From Didymodactylos carnosus (lineage: Eukaryota; Rotifera; Eurotatoria; Philodinida; Philodinidae): a DNA stretch of 21,921 nucleotides. The stretch spans positions 1-21,921 of the forward strand of contig CAJNOQ010002981.1 of the NCBI GenBank assembly GCA_905250885.1, given 5' to 3'. Numbering within the stretch: the first letter of the stretch is position 1; every line of letters begins with the position of its first letter. Position numbers and translations under genes: made by a program. Under the pieces are notes generated by a model, which saw only the letters and a program-made list of their open reading frames with translations, was not told where the DNA came from and did not search any database. Shown piece after piece: positions 1-11,395 of this stretch.

Positions 1-1577
1 ATGAAAACATGCATGACAACCGACAGAAAAACTATTTTTTCGTCGAGGTTTTTAATGTGAAAAAAGTTTGATTGGCTTAATTTTCTTGATTAAAGTACTG
101 AAATTATAGTTTAGATATGATTATGTAAAGTATTCCGCAGCGCATCTTTTAAAAAAACATCGAGTCTTAAAAACAAATCCAAACCAAGTCATAAGCAAAA
201 TACTGAGAGGTTCGTTTATTCTGGAGCACGCGTTATTTTCTGCCACATTTCACTATTGTCAATCTTTGAAATATAAATTTTTTCACAGTGATTTACGTTT
301 TATCTCTGTACACATATGTTTCATGGTGATGATGTAGATAGTTTGCTAACCTAAATATAAAAGCTACAAGCATGTTCGAGGGTTCTCAAAAATCCATTTG
401 TAAAAAGTATAATAAAAGAATTTATAAAAAAAGTGAAGGTTCAAGATCTGTAACAACCATCTTTTTGTTAGTTTTTTGTAATGGTGAATAAGAAATACGT
501 TTCATTCCAAAGAATAATTCACCTTTAAAAGTTAATACGAAAGACAATCCTCTTTTTTATATTTTTTTTAACTAATTTCAAATCAGTAACAAACTTAAAG
601 AGATACATTCCTATTTGTATTTATGCTCTTATTTTTCTATTACAACTAATTCATTTTGAGACCATATATTTATCCGAGAATAGAATAAATTACTACTGTT
701 TTATTTATTTGTTTATTTCTGTCATATCGAGATATATATGTAGTTCTGATAGTAGTGCTGTTGTTTTCAAATGTCTTTACTAATAGACTATACTGTATAA
801 TAATAATCTATTTGTTTCACATATGTTCTAACAATGAGTGACACTGGAAAATATCATAGATAAACCTATTCAGACCTATTAGTTGGCTAAACATTTCAGT
901 TTTGAATAACCAGTAGTAAGTCGTAGTTCGAATATAAATGATAGTTATTATTAACTGCTCATGTATCTATGTATGTCTGTGTTATTGGTAGATTAAAATT
1001 CTGTTATTAACAGTACAAAAAAAAAAATATGTATAAAGAAAAAAACTGTATCTTTTTGTTCGCTATTAGGAACGTTAGAATACATAAATGAGAGGAAAAA
1101 AAAATGAGATATCGAATCAACATAAAGAAAAAATACATATATATTATATCATAATGTTTATATAAAAAGAAGCACACTTAAAGATGATAAATATGGATTA
1201 TGTAATTTAAAATTCTTTTACAAAACATCAGTGCATAAAACTGACTGAAAAATTAGTAATACATAGGATTTTCAAAACCAGACTATAACATTAGTGACAA
1301 CAAGACAGTAGTTAGAATAGACTGCGAGATCAGTTGAATCAATCAGATTCAATAAATAGTCATCAAATTGCTCATGTCGATTATCTGATGTAGTTGAAAT
1401 TTGTCTAATTTGGAGGCTCGAATGTTAATATTATGTTCTAGAATTGAAATTTATTCGTTTCTTTCACTTAATCTAAGACGTGGAAGTCCTCTTTCCATCT
1501 AACTTTTATAGAGACTGCTAAATTTTAAAACCGATTAGATAAAGATAGTTACTAAAAATTAGTTTCATTAATTCTAG
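1..1577. other. gene-free AT-rich left flank
   Basis: I see no protein-like reading frame, RNA gene or clear repeat here. The sequence is very AT-rich with short A and T runs, and all six frames are broken by frequent stops. It presumably holds the promoter and 5' UTR of the TSEN34 gene that follows, but no convincing TATA or initiator context can be singled out. Confidence 0.6.
1559..1577 (+). promoter_or_regulatory. 3' splice-site-like sequence directly before the TSEN34 ATG
   Basis: A T-rich stretch ending in CTAG lies directly against the ATG at 1578. The AG (1576-1577) would leave no 5' UTR from this exon. Either a 5' UTR intron ends here or this is a spliced-leader acceptor. Bdelloid rotifers are known to add a spliced leader to many mRNAs, so trans-splicing is reasonable. 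The sequence shows only the acceptor-like motif. Confidence 0.4.
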
Positions 1578-2564
1578 ATGTCATCTCGAATTCGTTGTTA
1601 TTTAATTGAAAAACAGTATGGTCTCATATTTAATATCGATGATATTCGTTTATTACGTGAAAAATATCGTATTATTGGTTGTTTTACGGGTAGTTCAGTT
1701 GCTTTTCCTAGACAAAATAATGAATTAAGTATACCATTAGAATTATCAATTGAAGAATGTTTTGTATTATTAAATCAAAAATTAATTCAATTATTTGAAT
1801 TAAAAACTTTTTCACCTATCACTGATCAAAATCGTTTAACATATTTGAAACATTTAGAATTAGATTGTCAACAACAAATGATTAATTCAATTAACTCACG
1901 TATTAATGATATGCTTAGTAAACGTCAATTTATATTAGAAAATAGTCAAATGTTATCAACAATTGAACAAGATGAAGAAGAAGAAGAAGAATCTGTGAAT
2001 AATTTATTAACAAAATTTGATTCAACTTTTGTACAAATATTAAATACAAATAATTCTTGGTTAAATTGTCAACAATCATTAACTATAAAAGAAAAACTTA
2101 TTCTATTAAATGAATTTAAAAATCGAAATAAAAAATCTTCACTAGATCCTCATACACATACATTAGTTGAAATTCCAATTGAATCTTATCGTCAACATGA
2201 GTTAATTCCTATATTAGATATTTTAAGTGATTTATCATTGATAAATAATAATGATAAAAAATTAAGATGTCATGTATTTCAAGATTTATGGATAAAAGGA
2301 TATTTTATCAGTAATGGACAAAAATTTGGTGGAGATTTTTTAGTATATACCAATGATCCACATATATGTCATTCAACATTTATTATACATTGTATTCAAC
2401 GAACGACGACCGCTAATCAAATACCATTAATAAGTTTGATAGCAAAAGGACGTCTAGCATCAAATGTTAATAAAACGTCTGTGATAGCCACATATAAACA
2501 ATCGATTACTATCGATGATGATGAGAAAATAGACTATTTGTCTATTAATTGGACTGGGATCTGA
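1578..2564 (+). CDS. TSEN34: tRNA-splicing endonuclease catalytic subunit Sen34/TSEN34
   Basis: Encodes 328 residues, close to the roughly 310 of human TSEN34, in one uninterrupted frame. In the family this is one of the two catalytic subunits of the heterotetrameric nuclear endonuclease (with TSEN2, TSEN15 and TSEN54); it cuts pre-tRNA introns at the 3' splice site. The N-terminus (about 1-75) matches the Sen34 N-terminal domain, including IGCFTGSS near 33-40. A low-complexity linker with an acidic run (DEEEEEE, 132-138) follows. The catalytic fold (about 229-328) contains RCHVFQDLWIKGYF and KFGGDFLVY. The three catalytic residues are visible: Tyr257 in FLVY, His265 eight residues later as in the human protein, and Lys299 in VNKT. 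The C-terminus ends in LSINWTGI, like the family's final strand. The ATG at 1578 begins the conserved N-terminus. Confidence in identity is high; the 5' UTR structure is unknown. Confidence 0.95.
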   Translation: MSSRIRCYLIEKQYGLIFNIDDIRLLREKYRIIGCFTGSSVAFPRQNNELSIPLELSIEECFVLLNQKLIQLFELKTFSPITDQNRLTYLKHLELDCQQQMINSINSRINDMLSKRQFILENSQMLSTIEQDEEEEEESVNNLLTKFDSTFVQILNTNNSWLNCQQSLTIKEKLILLNEFKNRNKKSSLDPHTHTLVEIPIESYRQHELIPILDILSDLSLINNNDKKLRCHVFQDLWIKGYFISNGQKFGGDFLVYTNDPHICHSTFIIHCIQRTTTANQIPLISLIAKGRLASNVNKTSVIATYKQSITIDDDEKIDYLSINWTGI

Positions 2565-2588
2565 TATGAGACTTTTCTAGTAGAAAGT

Positions 2589-2647
2589 AATAAAAAAAAA
2601 AAAAAATTATTTTTGTATATTTCATATCATTATTTTTCCATAATAAA
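2589..2647 (+). terminator. polyadenylation signals of TSEN34
   Basis: AATAAA hexamers lie at 2589-2594 (25 bp after the stop, running into a poly-A tract) and 2642-2647. Both are on the coding strand just downstream of the TSEN34 stop codon, and T-rich sequence follows. In DNA this AT-rich the hexamer is common, so position is the main support. Confidence 0.45.
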
Positions 2648-3470
2648 ATGATGATTGATATTAGTGATTGATACATTTCTCAGTATCTTGTTGGATCATT
2701 TTTTATCCTATTTTAACAGCATTCTCATTCAAATTATTGAATGAAAATTAACTTTAGTAAATTTTTCATTGTTTTTCCAAGAGTGTTGATGTACAAGATG
2801 TTTCTTTCGTTTTTTTCTACTCATTTTATTTATTAGTAGTTCTGGGATATTGTATATTTGAAATTGAATTGTTATATGAATTCAACATAAAAAATGATTT
2901 ATTAAATTGATTAACTTGTTTTGTACTAATTTGAGAAGTATTTGTCAACTGTTTAGAGTCTTCATTTATTTTTTTCTTTCGATTAGTTTCGTGCCGATGT
3001 GAACCGAAAAAAAACTGTAAACATATCTTATTTGACAAATAGCAACTGTAAATATCTGCTAATTTATATATAAAAATCAGAAATTAGAATTTTGAATATA
3101 ACTTTAAAAAGTGACCGAAAAGCGTTTATAAAGAAGAAATAAGAGTTTTGATAAACATCATTTTCCCATTATATTTTGAAATATAAAACTAATGAATTTA
3201 TTGGTTGGTATCTGTTCACTAAATACCAATGATACGATCATTGTGAATAATAAAAAAAAAAAAAACTTTTCTCGGGTAATTTTATGTTGTTACAATGTTA
3301 ATACTTTTTAACTTCTATTGTTTATTTTCATTTGTGTTCCTGTGCTCTCTTTATGTTCTATACAACATACTGTGTCAATGATTAGCGTACTATACACAAA
3401 TTTGTTTTAAATACACCAGAAGTGAAGGACGATGAGATACACATACACACTTAGGTAGTCTTCATCATTA

Positions 3471-3497
3471 TCTCTCTCTCTCACTCTCTCTCTCTCT
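3471..3497. repeat. TC dinucleotide microsatellite
   Basis: A run of TC repeats interrupted once by TCAC. Confidence 0.85.
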
Positions 3498-6090
3498 TGG
3501 CATAGTTAAGTCTATATGTATATATTTATACATTAATGATAATTTTGTAAGCATCATACGCCCAAATAGATAGATGATGATTTCCGCATCTTCTATTTTT
3601 TTTTCTTCTCTTTTTCTCTATTTATTTATTATAAGAGATTAACAGATTTATGGCAATTTGTTCCCCTTGAAACGAACATACAATGTTTTTCTTCTTTATT
3701 AGCAAACTCTACAACGTTTTTTGTATAATACAGATTCATTAATGACAACAACTATATGTACATAATTATCGACTTGTTATTGAAAAGTGAAACCTACTCT
3801 ATCTATATATCTATACTGTGAAACAAAACAAAATAATAAAAATAGGATATACAAAATAAGCCGCTCGCTACTACGTGGCAAAATAACGTTTGACAGATAT
3901 GTATACACACAGTATTCTGGCTAAAACGATGAGGGTATACAATAAAATCTTTATGTCCTAGAATAGCATCAATGGATAAAAGAATAGTATTGCTTAGTGA
4001 ATATTATACTATCATTAACATTTGTCAAAAAATAAAACAAAAAAATTGCTAAAGAAATTTTCTTTATTAATTACATACTGTAGAGACATATATCTTCTCT
4101 AGCAGTTGGAATCAAATGTTAAAATCTCCATTTCTTTTTTAATTCCAATACGAAAATATTTTCTCTCTTGTTAATACGTCTGATATCTACCATTCAATTA
4201 TATTAACGCAATAATTTTTGCTCAACTATTTCTACTTGCATCTTTAATTTTTAAAAAAATTCCTATTTTGTTCAAAAACAATGACCATGACATCAAAATC
4301 GGTAATAAATCATCGATTAATTGCAATTTTTGTTTTTGAGTTAATTAATTGATAGAACAGTTACAATTTTGACATAGGTGGCTTTTTGAAAATGAACATC
4401 TGCGCTTTCTTGTTATTTTTTTTTGATCATCTATTTTAAGACAGAATGTTTGAAGTCATCACTACTTATGCAAATTTTTCTCTTATTTTAACACTCCTCA
4501 AATTGATAGTTATACTAATTAGTGTTTTAAGACAAGTGATAAAAATGTCAACTAGAAGCAGTTGAACTATGGTAGTTAAAGTTAATTATTGCCTATGATT
4601 TTTATTGAGTTATAAGTTACAACACAATAAAAAATTGATATATGTCAATTATTTATTCATAGATTGTTTTTTTCTTCTATCTATTATTATTCGATTAATA
4701 AATGCAAACAAGTAGGATACATTCAGTTTTATAATATATGCGGCCATCTATTTGTAATCGAGCTTCGTTCATTTATCACCCTCTTATCGTTAACATAAAA
4801 TACAAAAGAGTCAAAGTATCTAAAATAGAATTAAATATTATGGAGAAAAAAGAAAAATAATATAATACATTGTGAGTTGAGTTAAGACTTCATATAGTAA
4901 CCAAAACGAATATATATTATTCTTTATTTCAAATTTAGATTTGTCTTTTTCTTCTTCTCTTATTATTCGAATTATTGAAACAATCAACTTAAAAGAGAAA
5001 AAAAATGCCGTGGTAGTACATTAAATTACAAAAATATTTTGTCAATTGTTCATGTTTATCTTTAAAAAAAGAAGAAAAGCACTTGACACACATTTTTACA
5101 TTGAATTTTTATAACAGATGAGTGTCGTCTATAGAAGGTAACTTTATAGAAAATCTTCTAAGATCAATAACTTCTATTGCTCTACTTGCAAATAGTTGAT
5201 TAGTGTGAACATTATATTTCAATCTACAATGATTGATTAATTTTGGAACTTTCTATTGTCGAAATTGTCATTAATTTTCGTATTTGTAAAAGAAAATTTA
5301 GAAATTCTTAAAAATTCAGTTAAATGACAATATTGGATTAAAAATTTGTCGATTTTAATTCCCATCAGTCGTTTTTGGATGTTTACTGATTTTTATGTTG
5401 AAATTTTATCATCTATTTGACTATGAACGATATTTTATAAAAATAATTAGTTCATTGTGTGTATTTATCATTTTTTATTTCTAATTCTATTTGATATGTT
5501 GATATATTAAGAAAATGTGTACGATCATTATCATCATTGGCCATTGATTTTTTTCTTTTTAATTTTTAATGATTAGTGCGTCCATCTTCATCTAACGGAA
5601 AACTCATTGATTGGATAATATTCATTCACCACTCAATCTTCATATTTTTCTTCTTTTTCTTGGTTGTTATTTGATTTAAATTGATGTATGTTAATGTTAT
5701 ACTCTGACCGATACCTCTCTCATATCTTCATTAATAATATAAGTACCTAATCGTTAAAAAAACATAATTGAAAAAAATGGTGTGTTGTAAAACAAATAGA
5801 GAAGAAGAACAAGAAAAAAATCAACACATCTCTAATATTTAAATATAATAGTGATGTTTTTCTTCTTTTTTTTTTTGCTTTACTTGGTTTATAATGTAAA
5901 CATCAATAAATTTTAAATTGAAATCCAATTCAAATGCAAACGAAGCAAAAACGAAAAAAAACTGAAATAATGATGTTTTTTAAGAATAAACAAATAATCT
6001 GGCAATGTTGTACTCAAGTAGTTAGTATGTTTTATTATTATCAATAATAGAAGCATGTGTGTCAACGGTTGCCAGAGCTAATGTGATTTA

Positions 6091-6137
6091 TACATACACA
6101 CACACCCACATACATCAGTTTGAGTATGTGTGTGTGT
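6091..6137. repeat. CA tract facing a TG tract
   Basis: A CA-rich run (about 6091-6112) is followed within about 15 bp by a TG-rich run (about 6125-6137). The two can pair as a small hairpin. Confidence 0.7.
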
Positions 6138-8030
6138 CTACCTTCTGTTAATAAATATTGTTACTTTATAATATTTTTAAAGAGCCAAAGATCGACAAAC
6201 AAAACATCATATCGTGTTTTATAGAAGATATGAATCTGATTTTGTATACTAAAAGAAGAAAATTGAATTAGTGATAATTATTTGTGTTTTCTCATATTCT
6301 AATTATGAACAATATAGTAATGAATTTTTAACTAATTCATATGATTGTATCTAATAGCACAGATCATAAAACGTTATAAGAATATTATTTTTTTCTTAAT
6401 GTTTTTTTTTCCCCTCATGGTCAACTAAATTTGAAAGAAAAAAATCATCACATCAAAGTCTTATTAGTCGAGTCAATGAGTATGAGATTGTGGGTGGGTG
6501 GTATTTATATATATATTCAAGGTCTCCCTTTTTTTTCTTCATTCTTTTGACGGAAGTTTTAAGTGTCACAAAGTCAAGAGAAATATTGAACAACTCTTGA
6601 TGAGTATGCTGAACGGTTCTCTCTTTTACTCATCACCATGGGTGGCAATATTGCCGGCCTCTTGTTACAGTTTATTCATTAGTGTCACTATTACTACTAT
6701 TGTTATTTGTAGAATTGTAGAATAGTTGCCGACAATGCGTATCCTACAGGCATTCTGATTACGTTTGTGTATATTGTTTTTCATCATTTTCATCAACGCA
6801 TGTTTCAACGACAACAATATTTTTGCTTTTGGCTAAAATGTTAGTGATTGTCTATGACTAAAAGACATTCTTTGAAAGATTATAAGTCGTTTTATTTAAC
6901 TGATTATACCTTGGTGATCAATCATAATCAATTGAATGGACATTTATCTGATTAAATCACAAAAAGAAGAAAGAAATCAGTTCAAATAAAATAACATTAT
7001 CAGTTCATGTAATATTAATTTGTACCTATACTTCATTAGTTCATCTTTATTCATCTTATAAAATTTGATTTTAGATATTTATATTATACGAGTAGAAATT
7101 AGAGACTTTTAGACTGATATTTGGAATATTGATAAGACGAGTATCACATCGAAATGTGACGAACACACTTCCCACTGTTCATATGAAAGTTCTCCATTGA
7201 TCTTCTTCTTGTTAATAGTATGGAAGAATTGAATGTATCATAAAAGATTCTAGTGATATTTGTTTTTTTTTATATACACTTATTAGAGACAAACATGTAA
7301 TCATGAATGCCAAGACGTTTTTTCTCGTGTGCAATAATAGTAAATAAAAGGAACAGCTGACATGTTTTAATGATAAACGTCCAATCGACACATACACATT
7401 TGTAGGTAAACCATACTTTGTCATTTTTTTTCTTCTCTTATTTTATATATCGATACATAGATCATGGTCAATAGTGTGTTGATGGACCTTATCCTTTCGT
7501 TTTTGCCTTTCATCCGGATCATTACACATTGTACATATCATCTATCAATAATTGTTTTGTTAAAAAGTAACTAAGTATTATTATTCTTTATACATTTCAA
7601 TGATAGATATGTCAACGTGTGTTTTTAACACCAACTTATTCATTAAAAAAACAAAACATTGATGTAGTTCACTCGTAAAACATGCACATCCTTTTTTTAG
7701 ATTCTTCTAGTTCTATACTTATAAATAATAATAGAAAACTTCTTATAGTAACTAAATATTGGTCAATTAAACGTGTATTTTAGGAGTGGTTACTATGCAA
7801 TAATGATTAGTGTTTTTGAACCAATAGAGTTTCTTTTTTTTCTTAAAAAATAAAAACCGAATACAAATTGTTTCAGTACTTCTTTGCACTATCATAATAC
7901 GAATATATCAGTTAATAACTTGACCGTTTCCCTCCTACTCATAGTTATTTGTTCATTTATCGATATGTCACACATTCATTATTCGTTGACAAATAAAAAT
8001 AGAAACGTGTGATGGTCACTGTACATATAT

Positions 8031-8062
8031 CTATCTATCTATATATATATATATATATATAT
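8031..8062. repeat. compound CTAT/AT microsatellite
   Basis: CTATCTATCT is followed by 11 uninterrupted AT units (8041-8062). Confidence 0.9.
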
Positions 8063-8920
8063 GGTATTGAGTAAGAAAGGATTATATGTTGATGAATCCG
8101 TTCATTTTAAATTGAAAATGAATTAACAATTGTCAATATAGAGATTGTACAGCAGATGTACTATATATAGTTTATAGAAAAGTAAAGAAATATGAGCAAT
8201 ATGACTCCATTTTTTCTATTAATTTTTGCCTTTTTCCTTGATCCCTACCGCACCTACACATTCTACAAACTTGTCAAACATTGACGATGTAATAAAAATT
8301 TGTTCAACGTTCAAAGTTTAGTAATTTGATCAACATACATACAGGATCAGTAGTATTATTATTAGACTCTACAAAAAAAAGAAAAAGTGAACTATCCCAT
8401 AAATTTACCATTTTAGTTATTTGGTGTCAGTCTGATCACACAAAAAAGATAAAACTAATGATAATGATGTTTTATTGTCTATTGTTCATAGACAGTTTAT
8501 TTGTCATCATTGCAAGCTGTGAATGAAGCCAGAAAAAAAAAAATCAAACATCCATTTTGTATAAAACATGTCATCATCAAAGTATAGAGACCGTAGTTAT
8601 GGTCGTCAAAAAATAGAAAATGAAATAAATTTCAATAGAAGGTGTTTAGTGAATACATCATATTAAAAAAGAATATATGTATCTATATATACATACAACA
8701 AATTGAGCTAATGTAACAGATGGGATTATTATAGGACAGAGTTTTCATTTTATAATTATATATTTAGACACGTTTTAACAACATTTTTATGCAATAATTA
8801 TAGGTGGGTATCCTTCATCTCTTAGATTTTGATTAGAGTTAGAGATTATGTCGTCGAAAGAATGTGTCCAGATCTTTGGATACAATTATTATTGTTTCGT
8901 ATTTAGTCTTATATATCGAC

Positions 8921-8926
8921 TTTATT
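8921..8926 (-). terminator. candidate polyadenylation signal of FoxG
   Basis: TTTATT on the plus strand reads AATAAA on the minus strand, about 205 bp past the FoxG stop codon. It is the nearest exact hexamer I found downstream. Context support is weak in such AT-rich sequence. Confidence 0.35.
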
Positions 8927-9130
8927 CTTATTGAAACGACATGGATTAGAAAAAAAAAACCAAACAAAAATGTGGAACAAAAAGTATAGCGAAAGCACGA
9001 GAAAAAAAAGAAGAAAAAAGCCAATAAATGTATTTAGTATAAAATGTATTAAAATGGTCACATTTCTGCGAATCAACTTGACCCACCTAAAGACAGTATA
9101 TATTTTGATATTCTTTACTCACGTATATTT

Positions 9131-11306
9131 CTAACTTGTTTTTCCTGCTGTTTGTCCGATCGATCCCGTAGAGGATAGTAAATGTTCAGTACTAAATCTA
9201 TTAGATATCAATGATGTTAAGGCACTGTTATTATTATGATGATTATTGGCTGGATGATTTCGTAGAAATATATCGTGATGATAGGCTGCTGCACCACTCG
9301 GATTTGGATGTGGATAATGAGCTAATATATGTGGATCAATACGATGACGTTGTTGATCGTTTGACGACCATAAGGCAGCTGACGCATAAACAGCAGCGTG
9401 TGCTGAATAGGGCCATGTACATGCTGTTAAATAAGCTTTATCAAATGGTGTCAATGTTGATGGTAGAGTTCGTTTGAAAGCAGCTAAACGATTTCTGGAT
9501 GTAGATGAACGTCGACGTAATTTTCCAGTTGTTGCACCAATAAAAACATCATCAGCCGAAGGGTCTAACATCCAATAATTGCCTTTACCTGGATCATCGT
9601 AATGACGTGGTACTTTGACAAAACATTTGTTTAAACTAAGATTATGACGAATACTATTTTGCCATCCTAGCATGAAAAAAAAAAGAATTAGTCATTATGG
9701 TTTGCATCATTTTCCATTTATTGCCGATTAGATATCGTTCTGTTTAGCGATATCGATAGGTATAAAATTTTAAAACTCGTACGTTTTCCCTGGATAAAAA
9801 TTACTCAATTTTTTTCAATAATTATACTTCTGCTAATATTTCCTATCTTACCTTGTTTATTTTCACGATAATATGGAAAATTTTTCATAATAAATTCATA
9901 GATTCCATTTAATGTTAAACGTTTTTGTGGTGATGCTCTAATAGCCATCATTATCAATGCATTGTATGAATAACTTGGTTTTGTTCCATATTTATTTTTT
10001 GGTTGAGATGCTGTTTGTGTTGATGTCACTGTACCAGAACCGGATGGTGCTGAAGATTCGGAGGAAGGTGAAGATGAATTTTGACTTTTTTTACTATTAT
10101 TTGTTGTTGTTTTGTTGTCATGAAAATTTGATTTTGTTTTATCTTTTGTCGTATTTTCTTCTACAATGTGATTGTCTTCTTCTTCACTGTAGGAGGAATG
10201 TTCTGATAATGATTCAGTACAAAATTGTCTCTTATTACTGCTACTATTATTATCATCTGAACAATAGGTACCAGCATCGGATCCAGGATCAATTTCATCA
10301 TTTTCTTCATCTTCTCCATCACTAAATTTATGAATATAATTTTCTTTCAATACTAATTCTTGATCATTTGTTCCATTTTGTAATAATAATAAATCATCAC
10401 TGTTGTTATTATTTGATTTTATCGATATTGGTAAAAGTTTTTCTTTTGATTGTTTTTTAAACAAATGATTATGATCATCGTCATCGTCTTCTCGATCGTC
10501 AATAGATCTTTTAAGAGATTTTGATAAAGATAATCGTTGTTGATCTAATGTGTAAGTTGTTTCACGAGATAAATTAAAATTATGATTTGATAGTGATAAA
10601 AAATCGGTTGAGGAGGTAATTTTTCGTTTCATTTCATCAGCTGTCTAAAAAAATAACATGAAGAATAACAGTCTCAAAATGGTGGATTCTTTAGACTCTG
10701 GATTGAAATCAATAGATTTGACAATAAAAGTTCGCGATCTCAATTATCGTGGAAAGAAGAAAAGTCTTGACTAATTATATAAACTGAGCAAGCGCCGAGA
10801 TATCGAAATATTGTGTCTGAAGGCAAAATAGTCGATCTGTCGTAGGAGTTCATTTATACCAAAAAGTGTTTTGAATCGTCACTTTGATTTATCGCTATGA
10901 AATAACCTACCAAACTTGTTCGTCAATTAGAGTCATTAAGAGTGTTTATGTTCGCGATGTGACAAAATATGACCACTTGAAATTCCTAAGTACACACGAT
11001 ACCTTAATATTTAAGAACCGCTTTTAAATGTATAACTCTAACTAAAAATCTTCAATTACTAAATATTTTTAAGCAAAAAAAAGTAACTATACATACGTAA
11101 TTTGGCGATAGCTCAATTGATTTATGATATAAATGGGACCTTTTTTCGGTGGTTACTTCATCTTCACCCAATACACTACGTATCGAGAATGAGCCAAGAA
11201 AAATTCTTTTAGCCGGTACGGGAGCCATTGAGTTTGATAATGGTGATGAAGGAGATGATGCGGATTTATCCAAAGTATTATTTGAATTTTGATCGTTTTT
11301 TGTCAT
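9131..11306 (-). CDS. FoxG: FoxG-class forkhead transcription factor, three exons
   Basis: Predicted exons on the minus strand are 11306-11097 (70 codons), 10644-9852 and 9666-9131, joining in frame to 512 residues. FoxG proteins are nuclear DNA-binding repressors; in animals they pattern anterior nervous tissue. The forkhead domain (about 292-388) contains [32 protein letters not shown] and the recognition helix [15 protein letters not shown] (336-350, with base-contacting Asn338 and His342). It ends in [16 protein letters not shown], diagnostic of FoxG/BF-1. Exon 1 holds [12 protein letters not shown], whose FSIRSVL (40-46) fits an eh1 Groucho-binding motif at the place where vertebrate FoxG has SFSINSL. 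Residues 75-290 are low-complexity, acidic and Ser/Asn-rich. A second FSxxxLL motif lies at 492-498. Frame and splice consensus agree at both joins. Start choice: the ATG at 11306 precedes the conserved eh1 segment. FoxG identity is very secure; exon 1 is slightly less so. Confidence 0.92.
9667..9851 (-). other. FoxG intron 2, inside the forkhead domain
   Basis: A 185-bp intron with donor GTAAGA (from 9851) and acceptor CATGCTAG (ending at 9667). It splits the glycine codon of ENKQ-G-WQNS as G|GA, and splicing restores the universally conserved forkhead sequence exactly, so the boundaries are very secure. Confidence 0.95.
10645..11096 (-). other. FoxG intron 1
   Basis: A 452-bp phase-0 intron with donor TAC|GTATGT (from 11096) and a T-rich acceptor ending in TTTAG (10645). 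It joins ...SPNY to TADEMKRK in frame. Support comes from splice consensus, preserved frame and the FoxG-like eh1 motif in exon 1. Translation could alternatively start at the ATG at 10632, but the eh1 segment would then be lost. Confidence 0.82.
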
Positions 11307-11377
11307 TATTTTTTTTATAAAGTGTTAATAATAACGTTTTTCTCCATTGGTTATGTATAGTGGTAAAAAGAGTGTAA

Positions 11378-11395
11378 TTCTAGAAGAAAATAATA
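11378..11395 (-). promoter_or_regulatory. acceptor-like site upstream of the FoxG start
   Basis: On the minus strand a T-rich tract ending in TTCTAG (AG complementing 11381-11380) lies about 75 bp before the FoxG ATG. It could end a 5' UTR intron or receive a spliced leader. No upstream exon is recognised. Confidence 0.3.

Larger units (their letters stand above)
2648..8920. other. 6.3-kb gene-free tract between TSEN34 and FoxG
   Basis: No frame here reads as a protein. The longest open frames are 60-75 codons of low-complexity residues, as expected from AT-rich DNA, and several lack an ATG. Visible content is simple sequence: a TC tract near 3.47 kb, CA and TG tracts near 6.1 kb, and a CTAT/AT tract at 8.03 kb. 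One more complex stretch, about 6580-6760, has a more even base mix, but I cannot assign it. The tract lies downstream of FoxG and could hold its regulatory elements. That is inference, as no specific site is recognised. Confidence 0.6.

Noticed and set aside
6488..6501. TGTGGGTGGGTGG, resembling the bdelloid telomeric repeat TGTGGG
   Set aside because: It is barely two imperfect units in the middle of AT-rich spacer; not an array.
9211..9477. 88-codon plus-strand frame opposite FoxG exon 3
   Set aside because: Antisense shadow of the well-supported FoxG coding sequence.
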